64,000 bases of DNA, from assembly GCA_963971285.1 (NCBI GenBank), contig OZ020249.1:9052001-9116000 (forward strand), written 5' to 3'. The notes under the pieces are model-generated. The model had not been told where the DNA came from. It saw nothing but the letters and a program-made list of their open reading frames with translations, and did not search any database. This DNA comes from Astropecten irregularis. Taxonomy: Eukaryota; Echinodermata; Asteroidea; Paxillosida; Astropectinidae. Every line of letters begins with the position of its first letter. Position 1 is the stretch's first letter. Shown piece by piece: positions 23,171 to 35,100 of this stretch. Position numbers and translations under genes: made by a program.

Positions 23171-23669
23171 AGTTTGTAAATACAGAACAACTTAATTGGT
23201 ATCTGACAGTCATTTCTAAACCGCTGACCCGAATAATGGTCGAATTTATGAGAAACGTCACGTCCTTCAAGCACAAAGTGAGAAAACCCTTGTTCGTTGT
23301 TGTCCTGTTTTGAAATCCTATCTGTGTACTTTACTTATTTATTTATTTATTCACTTAATTGTCCAAAATTCTGTGTAATTGTTCATGTTTTACTGCTCTG
23401 TCCTTCAGTGAAATACATGAAAACCGTTCCGTCACATGGCCACATGACGTATAAATAGAAAACAAAATGCTAGATTTTAGGTTAGGACGATGAGGTCTGC
23501 ACAGGTTAGAATTTTGCCACTATTTTCAATGAGATATTAATGGTTACAGTTGCTTACTGAAGACAAAATAGAGGAAGCCTTTAGGGCGGCCACTGTCTGG
23601 GGGCCATCATCAATCATTTGTGCCCGTGAATGTTGTACGTTTATGCCAAGATGTCTGTTCTTCCACTGA

Positions 23670-26600
23670 CTATGGCTGGTGAACGTTAAGCCAGTAGGCG
23701 TTGGCCGTAGGATGCGACTGGATTCCTGGTTTATCTCCCAGCATCCGGGAGAGGTATTCCATACCTTGGTCTCCAACTGCGTCGTTGCGTCGGAGGTTTA
23801 ATATCTGCAGCTGATGACAATCTTTGAGTGCCTCAGCGAGTTTGACGGCATCAGAGTCGGTCAGGGCCATAAACTCCATGTTTACTTCCTTCAAGGTGTG
23901 CATTTCACTCAGGAGCTGGATTAACCGGGACGTGTGCTTGCCGAGGTAGTTTCCATGGATGTCTAAGACCTCTAATAAACACTCGTTCTTCTTGTTTTCC
24001 TCCGGCGAGGGATCGATGGGATTACCCCCTGTTGCAATTCCAGAAAGCTCTGGCGGAGGTTTGTCCACACACCCTGCAAGCTTCAAAGCTCGAAGTGAGG
24101 ATGAAGGAAGTGACCACTGTATCACATCAAGCAAAACGTCTGGTGATAATATGTTGTAGGAAAGGTCCAACCTCTGCAAATTGTTCAAGAATGGGAGCAC
24201 ATCATTAAGGAGAAGCACGATGTGCTCCGAGGTCAAACCCATATCGCTCAGTTCCAGCTCCTTGAGGTCCTTCAGCTGTGATAGAGCCTTCGTTATTTCC
24301 ATGATGGCGCCGCCGATGTCCTGTCCAGATAATCTAACAACTTGCAGGTGTGGAGCATTGGAAAGGATGTTACAAGTAGACGAGAGATCGGCCTGTATAC
24401 CAGGCTGCTCTATTTTTAAAAATCTCAACTGCTGGTCAGATCCACGAAACGGGGCAACATGGCATTGATCCCAGAGATTTTCATCCATATCCCTCAATCT
24501 TAATTCATCATGACGCAAAGACTGACATGGGTTATTTCTCAATAGAAGTACCTGAAGACTAGTAATGAACGCCGAGTCAGCTATACCCTTGACAATGGCA
24601 GGACATTCAATATCACTGACGAAAGGGAGCACAGGACCGAAAGCCAATTTCTGCAGTGATTTCATCCGATGGAGCGCCTCGACAAGATGAGCCTGGTCTG
24701 CCGGGTCTGTTTTTCCGTCCCTGATGTAATTGTCAAGATACAAATTCAAACTAGAAACATTCACGGCATAGCCCAGGATGGAGGTGACAAGGGGCCAGTC
24801 ATTCACTGTAACACCCTCGATAGCCAATTTCTGCAGTGACATCATTGGACGGATCGCCTTGACAAGTTGAGCCTGATCTGTTTCTCCTTTCTCAGAGCCT
24901 TGTTGAATCCTCAAAGACAAATCAGAAACATTTACGGCACTGCCCAGGATGGAGGCGACAAGGGGCCAGCCATTCACAGTAACACCACAGATAAACAATT
25001 TCTGGAGTGACCTCATTGGACAGATCGCCTTGACAGGTTGAGCCTGGTCTATTTCGCCTTCCGCTAAGTCATTGTCAAGATACAAATTCAAATCAGAAAC
25101 ATTCACGGCACTGCCCAGGATGGAGGTGACAAGGGGCCAGTCATTTACTGTAACATCATTGATAGCCAATTTCTGCAGTGACGTCATTGGACGGATCGCC
25201 TCGAGAATTTGAGCCTGGTCTGTTTTTCCTTTCACGAAGTCTTGCTGAAGACGCAAATTCAAATCAGAAACGGAAGCACTGCCCAGGATTGAGGTGACAA
25301 GAGGCCAGTCATTCACTGTAACACCATTGATAGCCAATTTCTGCAGTGACTTCATTAGACGGATCGCCACAAGAATTTGAGCCTGATCTGTTTTTTCTTC
25401 CGTGAAGTCTTGCGGAAGACTCAAATTCAAATCAGAAACATTCACGGCATTGCCCAGGATGGAGGTGACAAGGGGCCAGTCATTCACAGTAACACAGCGG
25501 ATAGCCAAGTTCTGCAGTGACTTCATTGGATGGATCGCCTTGACAAGTTGTGCTTGGTCTGTTGTTCCTTTCAAGAAGCATGGTTGAAGACTCAAATTCA
25601 AATCAGAAACATTCACGGCACTACCCAAGATGCAGGTGACAAGGGGCCAGTCATTCACAGTAACACCATTGATAGCCAAGTTCTGCAGTGACTTCATTGG
25701 ATGGATCGCCTTGACAAGTTGTGCTTGGTCTGTTTTTTCTTTCACGAAGCCTTCGGGTTGAACACTCAAATCCAAATCAGAAACATTCACGGCATTGCCC
25801 AGGATGGAGGTGACAAGGGGCCAGTCTTTTACTGTAACGTGATTAATAGCCAATTTCTGCAGTGACTCCATCGGACGGATCGCCTCAAGAATTTGAGCCT
25901 GATCTGTTTTTTCTTCCGTGAAGTCTTGTCTAAGACCCAAATTCAAATCAGAAACATTCACGGCATTGCCCAGGATGGAGGTGACAAGGGGCCAGTCATT
26001 CACTGTAGTACCATCGATAGTCAATTTCTGCAGTGCCGTCATCGGACGGATCGCCTTGACAAGTTGAGACTGGTCTGTTTTTCCTTTTACGAAGCCTTGT
26101 TGAAGACTCAAATACAAATCAGAAACATTCACGGCACTGCCCAGGATGGAGGTGACAAGGGGCCAGTCATTCACAGTAACACCATTGATAGCCAAGTTCT
26201 GCAGTGACTTCATTGGATGGATCGCCTTGACAAGTTGTGCTTGGTCTGTTGTTCCTTTCAAGAAGCATGGTTGAAGACTCAAATTCAAATCAGAAACATT
26301 CACGGCACTACCCAAGATGCAGGTGACAAGGGGCCAGTCATTCACAGTAACACCATTGATAGCCAAGTTCTGCAGTGACTTCACTGGATGGATCGCCTTG
26401 ACAAGTTGTGCTTGGTCTGTTTTTTCTTTCACGAAGCCTTCGAGTTGAACACTCAAATCCAAATCAGAAACATTCACGGCATTGCCCAGGATGGAGGTGA
26501 CAAGGGGCCAGTCTTTTACTGTAACGTGATTAATAGCCAAGTTCTGCAGTGACTTCATTGGATGGATCGCCTTGACAAGTTGTGCTTGGTCTGTTGTTCC

Positions 26601-29155
26601 TTTCAAGAAGCATGGTTGAAGACTCAAATTCAAATCAGAAACATTCACGGCACTACCCAAGATGCAGGTGACAAGGGGCCAGTCATTCACAGTAACACCA
26701 TTGATAGCCAAGTTCTGCAGTGACTTCATTGGATGGATCGCCTTGACAAGTTGTGCTTGGTCTGTTTTTTCTTTCACGAAGCCTTCGGGTTGAACACTCA
26801 AATCCAAATCAGAAACATTCACGGCATTGCCCAGGATGGAGGTGACAAGGGGCCAGTCTTTTACTGTAACGTGATTAATAGCCAATTTCTGCAGTGACTC
26901 CATCGGACGGATCGCCTCAAGAATTTGAGCCTGATCTGTTTTTTCTTCCGTGAAGTCTTGTCTAAGACCCAAATTCAAATCAGAAACATTCACGGCATTG
27001 CCCAGGATGGAGGTGACAAGGGGCCAGTCATTCACTGTAGTACCATCGATAGTCAATTTCTGCAGTGCCGTCATCGGACGGATCGCCTTGACAAGTTGAG
27101 ACTGGTCTGTTTTTCCTTTTACGAAGCCTTGTTGAAGACTCAAATTCAAATCAGAAACATTCACGGCACTGCCCAGAATGGAGGTGACAAGGGGCCAGTC
27201 ATTCACAGTAACACCAAAGATAGTCAATTTCTGCAGTGCCGTCATCGGACGGATCGCCTTGACAAGTTGAGACTGGTCTGTTTTTCCTTTTACGAAGCCT
27301 TGTTGAAGACTCAAATACAAATCAGAAACATTCACGGCACAGCCCAGGATGGAGGTGACAAGGGGCCAGTCATTCACAGTAACACCAAAGATAGTCAATT
27401 TCTGCAGTGCCGTCATCGGACGGATCGCCTTGACAAGTTGAGACTGGTCTGTTTTTCCTTTTACGAAGCCTTGTTGAAGACTCAAATCCAAATCAGAAAC
27501 ATTAACGGCATTGCACAGGATGGAGGTGACAACTGGCCAGTCATTCACATTAACACCACTGAGAACTAATTCCTTCAGCACGCTCCAAAATGCATCTGTT
27601 GTACCTTGGCAAATTGTTGACGACTTACAGGCACAATCGATCAGATATTTGAAAGCTGAGTTCAAGAAATCAGAGGAGCGGAATTGGAACTTCAGCCCAT
27701 GCCTTTCAATCAATGGCTTGGCGATGGTGTACAGTTCTCCAGAACCGGCTTCCAGATACATCAGAAGAAACGTGGAAAATGTGTCCCAACCAAACCTTGA
27801 ATTATCGGCTAGGCGTACAATGTGGGTCAATAGCATTCTCGCTGCTTTCACTGTCGCTCCTGAACAAAACCGCAGCAAGTATTCAAGACTCTGTATCTTT
27901 CTTTCTTCTATTTGAGTGAGGTAATGAGCGAATGATTTTTCGTCAGATTCGGCCAGGCTGGCCAAATAGAATCCAGCAAATGCTTCCTGCAAGGTTTTAT
28001 GGATGAAGTTAACTTTCTGCACGACCCGGAGTTTACTTCGTACCCTCTCCTTGGACAGGAAACCAAGTTCGCAAGCATTCTCAATGGCTTTGTCATTTTC
28101 AAATTCAGTTCGCTCAAACACTAACTTCTGCCCTGGAAGCAGCAGACCCCCCAGTGCTACCTTACCCACATCTTGTACCAGTGCATTCAGGATACTCTCT
28201 GAATATTTGTCGTCATAGCTACCAGGTTGTTTTGATTTCCCGAGGTGGCGATTGATGATGAAGAAAATAGCATCTCTGAAGAATTCTGTGAGCTTTTCAG
28301 GCAGTTTGCGCTCGTCTGACCAGATAAGGGACATGACCAACAACATCAATGGTAGTCGAGCCAGTTCATAATGAATGGGACTGTGCATCAAGAATTGATA
28401 CAGCTGCTGAGAAACCTCATCACCATCTGCTTGGAAAAAGCTTTCAATGTACTTCATAATTGCATCATCTGAGAAACCTTTGGATTTGACAAGAGTGAAC
28501 CGAGGGTTCAGCCCGCTAAGTGTGTCGACCATGTGGGGCCGCGTTGTCACAATAAGGGTGCAATCACAGAGAATTCTCCTTCTGATAACATCGATGATAT
28601 CGCCAACCTTTGGCAGCTGTGAACCAAATTCATCCACACCGTCAAAAATCATAAGGACATCGTGACCGTGTGTCTTCAGGTAATTTTCGAGACCTTTACG
28701 ACTCACCTGTATGTCTTTGGGAATGATCTGGTCGAAAATTGCTTCGGTCAGATCTGAAGTGCTCTCAAGTTCTCGCAGATTTAGGGCGACTAACAAGGGA
28801 AATTTTGACAGTGGTGATGCAGGATTCTGTAGTGACCAGTCGTACGCCAGCTTCGACGCAATGGTGGTTTTACCGCTTCCTGCTAACCCACTAAGTATTA
28901 TGTCCCTGACTTGTTCATCGTCTTCACGCTGAAGCTGCAATATATCCTCATAGGAGTGTATCTCACGCTGAAGCACTGCTGCACCCTTTCTCTCTTGCTT
29001 CTCGAGTGTAAGATCAACGAACATATCCTTCATCCAGCTGTAATCTGTTTTGAGCAAAGGATTTAAAGGCAGTTGACCCATTGTGTCTTTGTAGTATCGG
29101 ATAAACTCTTTGCGACAGAGGTCCAAGTTGAAGTCCTCTCCATGCGCAACAGGTT
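23670..29155 (-). CDS. NLR exon 6: NACHT ATPase and LRRs
   Basis: Acceptor CCAAATCAAACAG; a single 5.5-kb exon to the stop at 23670-23672. It begins EPVAHGEDFNLDL with a short helix-rich lead, then the NACHT with Walker A (about 28864-28890) and Walker B (about 28630-28660). The winged-helix and helical regions follow (28450-27600). The 17-unit LRR array comes next, then RI-type LRRs (LKELELSDMGLTSEHIVLLL, LQRLDLSYNILS, LLEVLDIHGNYLG). The stop follows ...AYWLNVHQP. An AATAAA run on the minus strand at about 23338-23352 could serve polyadenylation. Confidence 0.93.
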
Positions 29156-32100
29156 CTGTTTGATTTGGGAAGATAATCAAACATCACATTCAATTCAAGA
29201 AAACCAGCAATCCATTTCATATTACAGTCGCGATCGACAGCTTTCATTAGAGCCAGTGATGATTCTGATAGAGGCGTTTCTTGTGGTATACAGTGTGTCC
29301 CAGAAAAAAAACGAAATTTTAATTTCACTTTTGAATAGATAATATCACATACCTGGAAAGCTTATTTCCTCACCTTTCATTATTTTGATACCATATATTA
29401 TGATCCATACTTCACGCATGAGTGAGAAAAGACAATATGAAGCAAGGCTATCTAAAAGTATTTTATACAACGATATTTCACAACGATCACACAACGATCA
29501 CGTTTCTAGAAACTACATTTCCTTGCCTTTCATATGATGCCTCAGTCAAGAAAAATGAGCAAGGGATGACAGATATATCTGCCTTTGGATTGAAAATTTA
29601 TGTTTTTCAAATCCTTCGTTTATACCTGACCGATTTTCGAATAGATGCGGATCCATTATGTCCATTATGTTCACGTGCGTGAACCCCTGCCACTCTCCCA
29701 TCCCATTCATTTTGTCTAGGATTTATTCACTATGTCATGAACAAGTACGCATAATTTTGCATCAACATATAGCTTTGTCAGTGATATTTTTCGTTTTTAT
29801 TTGAGATGTCATACGTAAGGGCAGAAATTTTACTTTTTTACAGTAGGATTTTCCCGCCACATTGCCCCAAATGCTTTCATATCTATTAACTCGAAATTCA
29901 GATATTATTGAGATTTTTTTGTCTTTTAGTTGCGCTGCTTTCTTGTCTATTCTTTTTATTCACACATGTGTGAATTAAGTATGAACCTCAGGAGTGGTAT
30001 TTACTGGAAGAGAAGGAACTAAGCTTTGTAGATGTATAATTTATTAATCAAGATTGTGTGATTAATCATAACACGTTCATTTAATTTCCGCATCCTTTTA
30101 TGCAAAAAGCGGTCAGGTGTGAAAAATGCTTTGAAAAGAAAAACAGAGCGTGAAAATCCCCCCCCCCAAAAAAAAAAAACACCCCAACAAACAAACAAAC
30201 AAACAAACAAACAAGCAAAGACAAACAAGAAGGGGGGGGGTCAGAATGAAGCAAGATAGGTCTGTCACTAGCTCTATGAGTCTGCTGAACTGACTATTAA
30301 AATTGCACTGATCGAGTATAACGTTAGAACATGGAGGTAGAAATGCATGCTGTATTTATACAGAACTTAGAGTAAAACCAAACACCAAGCAATATTTTGA
30401 TCATGGTTAGACTAGATCCTTCTTCATGTTTCATAAGAAAAATTGAATCGCGTTTTCGCAAATTTCACGGGACTCTGATGTCCTATCAATGATATGAGTT
30501 CAAATTTTCACAGCCTTTAATATTTTTTTCAAAGTGCACATGATGGATTAGACATAAATAAGTGTTGTTCTATCACCAGATAAACCAGCGTACGTTGTAT
30601 AAAACCATTTAAACTCGGCGCAAGGAGATCTCTGGAATCTCCTCCCAGGGGATACTTGGAATGCAACTGGGCACCTGTCCTTGCTATGCTCCAACTGAAC
30701 AGGGCCAATCAGTTGCATAACATGCAGTATCATGTAGCATACTGACCAGACTGCATTCACATGGATGGGTTTGGAAGTGGGCGTAGACGCATTCACCAGC
30801 CGTTACATTGAATAAAAAAACGAAAAACCACAGGCTTTGGTGTAAAAAAAAAAAATACGCAACCGGCGTGTGGCCTTTGTATGCCAATTATGTACCTTAT
30901 TATGAATATTCATGATTTCCGCTGAAATGCAAAACAGGATGCCAAGCGGGCCGCGGGAGCGTCATATCACGGTTGGAGCTGCTGAAAATGTAAACAAACG
31001 CAAGACAGTCCGCGTCCAGACAGTTTCGGCCATAGACATTATACAAAACGTTTACATATGCATATCTATTGTCTCGGCGCGTGGTTTAACATGGTCTAGA
31101 TTGCTAGACGTTGTTATCGTTATGCGCGATAACCCGCCACCACGAGAGGGCGTATCATGACAATCCGCTAGCGACGCATGAGTGCACGACTACAAACTTG
31201 GACTTCGATAACTACGTCTAGACGATTTCTGAATTTTTACCCCCGAAAACGGGGGGGGGGGGGAGGGGAAACTAGTGCGCGTGCGCGATATTGTTGAATA
31301 ATTTGCGCTTCACACATGCGCACACATGTCACGTAAATTCAAAATAGCCAGGTAGGCCTACGCGGCGGGCCTCTGTTACTAGGCAAGGGCAACACACTAC
31401 ACGACTGACTTCTTCCGATCATTTCTCTCTCTTCTCTGTTTGACATTCGGGAATCTCTACAGGGGCCGGGGCTAGGTGTTGCTATGCTAGGAAAATAATA
31501 TTTTTTTAGAAATCCAGATGGCAGGTTAACGTAACGATAGACAGTACAGCTTCATACCAAGTCCCCCGGCCAAGCTGACTGTTCGGCCATTTTCCAGCAG
31601 GTTACAGTAATTATAAAGTTGTCGCTGTATAGCACAAAACGTGTAAACAGTGTAGTGCTACACCTGTCTCAACGGACGGGACCATTATTTAGCGCGCGTT
31701 GAGCCAACGGCCACGCCGTGAATCGCTTCGATACACGGTATACATACACCGCCAATCGACCTGTCTCAAGTTGAGTCGTCCCACCGGTCGACTTGTACTA
31801 ATTGTCTGACATTCAAATAGATTTCACGTATAAGCAAGACTTTCGGTTAGCGAAAAATTAATTCTAGGGTAACCGTGATTATTTTTGGCTAACGGGATAA
31901 CAAAGTAATCAGCATTCTGCAGAAATTTCTTGCTTACTGTTACCAACAAAAGTCTGCTACCGGACAAGGCCCTTATTAAGCGCGTTGAGCCAACTAAACG
32001 GGAACGCCGTGAATTGCTTCGATACACGGTATCTCACCGGTCGACCTGTCCTACCGGTCGACCTGTCTCAATGGTCGACCTGTCTCGATCTGTCTCACTG

Positions 32101-35100
32101 GTCAATCTCTCTCAAGTCGAGTTGTCCAACCGGTCGACTTGTCTGACTCCCCCCTCCCCCTTATTATGTACGTACACATTCTGTACAATCGAATATTCTG
32201 TACAATAAAAATAAAAAATAGGCCTACGTACGTAATATGTAAGGCAGCAAGGGGAGTCAGGGGATAAGATATATGAATATGCATCGTTTGGCTTTATTAT
32301 GCAGGCGAGTGTCATAAATTAGGCAAAGTAGGTGCGTGCGCATACGGTAAAAATTCAGATATCGTCTAGACGTAGTTATCGAAGTCGTGCACTCGTGCGT
32401 CGCTAGCGGATGGTCATGATACGCCCTCTCGTGGTGGCGGGTTATCACTCATAACGATAACTACGTCTAGCAATCTAGACTAGGTTTAACAGTCTGAGAT
32501 TCCGTGATTGTTGAATCGCAGACACAACATGGCGGCTACATTCAAAGCCATGCGATAGTGTCTCGTTTGTGGAAAGCTAGAGTTAATTACGCACCCACAA
32601 TTAATGTGTGTTATTTTAATACCATCAGCTTTCATGTTGTATTTACCATAATAGAAATAGATCGTGTGTACAGTATATAGTAACAGTGGCCAATGCCCTC
32701 ATGCATCAGGCATGTCCGGCTATGCGATGAATAGTATACTACCATGGCAACTATAGCAAGCAGTAGGCAAAACAGACATTATTTGAATGCCTCAAGACAT
32801 GCAGTACCACTATTCGCGGTCCCAAGACACCGGAACATAGTACATGTACGATACTGCATTAGCAGGGTACACAGAGGTCATTCGTTACAGGTCATCCATA
32901 TTCATTAGATACCGATTCAACTGGATTTTTGCTGGCGCTGATTGGTTCCTCCGGAAATCCGAAGGAAAAATAAAGAACAAGTTTAACAATTCATAGAAAA
33001 TTGCCAAGACTGTAATGCGAGCAACTTGCAAGCAATTGCTTCAAGCACAAGCAATTGCTTGTCAAGCAAAACATGAAGCTTAAGCAATTGCTTAAATCCG
33101 TATGCATAAACTTTTGCTTCTGCTTAAACCTTTTGCTTGCTATCAGTAAGCAGTTGCTTGAGGTTTCAACAATAAGGACGCCATGCCGGAACAAAAAACA
33201 TTCATGGGAGTACAAAGGCGGATTACGTAATATGTAACGTGGGTGGGGAGATGATCAGTACAGACTGCAAAACAGTCTTACATGGTCTACAGCAGGCAAA
33301 GACCACGATCATGACCTTTATTGGCAAAAAGGATGGATGAAAAATAAATAATGATACAAATGCCATCATGAAGACAAGAGCGAAAACAAAACACAAACGG
33401 AATAATTTGCGATAGGTCGCTTAAGCTATTTGTTCTCGATTTATTCTACTCCTGTACAACTTCAGGGTTTATATTAATATTATGAACATGATGACTAAAC
33501 GCAAACATAATATTCAGCAAGAGATCAATCAGGTATGACGGAGCTTTAACAAACGTAAGCAATTGCTCATAAGAGCAAGAAAAAAGTTCGTTTTATGCTT
33601 ATCTTTAAGCAGTTGCTTGCTGCCCGCAAGCAATAGCGTTCCGCACTAATGACGTCACACCATGCATGCACGCGCACACACACCCCCACTCACCACACGT
33701 TTGCATGGCCGGTTGCAATGTTTGTCTGAGGTTCGGTGCTATTTTTAGCGCATGCAGTGCGCAGCGCTATTGCTTGTGCTTACTAGCAAAAGTTTGAGCT
33801 TGCAAGCAATGGCTTATTTTTATGCATACGGATTCAAGTAAAAGGCTAGAAAAAGCAATTGCTACTTTTTATGCATACGGCCCTATGCCAACCCTTGCTC
33901 ATTATTTTTTCATTATTTTTTCCTGACTGACGCTTCATTTGGAAGGCAAGGAAATGTAGTTTCTAGGCATGTGATTGATTCTTTAAAATAAAAATATCAT
34001 TGTGCAAATAACTTTTTGATAGCCTTGCTTCATATTGTCTTTATTCACTCATGCGTGAAGTATGGATCATATGAATGGCATCAAATGAAACCTGAGGAAA
34101 TAAGCTATCCAGATATGTGTCATTTATTATTCAAAAGTGAAATTAAAATAGGATTAAACACTGACAAATCTCGTTTTCGGTTTTTCTTTTCTGAACACCC
34201 TGTATTATACAATAATGATTCGGCTGGTTACTCTTACCTTTGAGAATAGACGTAAGATCTGTCCTTCCGCAACTCTCCAGAGCCTTGCAGAGAGTGAGTG
34301 AAGCATCGCTTGCTCCATCCTGCTGCTGCTGCCATTTCACCAGCATCCGGAAGATCCTCTCCTCGGTTGTATGATAATCGGCCTCAATCCGATCAACCTC
34401 GTCCGCTCTGACACCCAAGTGCGTGGCCAACGTCTTCCACTCATGTCCAAGGTTTGAGGCGATACTCATCAGTGTCGTCTCACTCAGAGCAGCAGCAGCA
34501 GTAGCAGCAGCAGGTTCTGTTTGTTTTTAAAGAAAAATCAAGCATCATTATTGTTCCTTTAAAGAAAACCAACAATCGATTCCTATTTATAGTCGCGCTC
34601 GATCTAGCTACCAATTGAGCCAGTGATGATGTAATGATTCTAGTTTATTGGGTTTGTTTATATACGGCGTCATTTCTGTGAAAAAAAATAAAAACGATTA
34701 TTATATTTTAATTCATCGATCAGAATTTTAACTTGTGTCCATGCCATTTTTTTTTTGCATATTACATTCCTTTGGAGATACCCATTTTCAAAAAAATTAT
34801 GAGCAGAAATTGTATGTTTTCAGGATTTGATTTTTTGTCTATTGCATTGACTATCTCACTGGGTAAATTCTGACAAAATGTCAATACAAACCATTCATGT
34901 ATCGCCGAACAATTACTGATTGTGTTGAAAAGTCTATTTTGCTACTGTTACAAATGAGTGACAGTTGTGGTCATCTTAGTGGTGATCTGTGTATAGTGAA
35001 TGTGGGCGGCCAAGTCGAGGGGAGATTTTCAGATCACAACTAAGAATGTTAAGATGACCACCATTGTCACTCATTTGTAATTGCAGGAAAATTGACTTTT

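Noticed and set aside
25402-27569. Plus-strand open frames opposite the LRR array
   Set aside because: They are antisense shadows of the 171-bp coding repeat. The minus frame has NACHT-LRR homology and continues for 5.5 kb.
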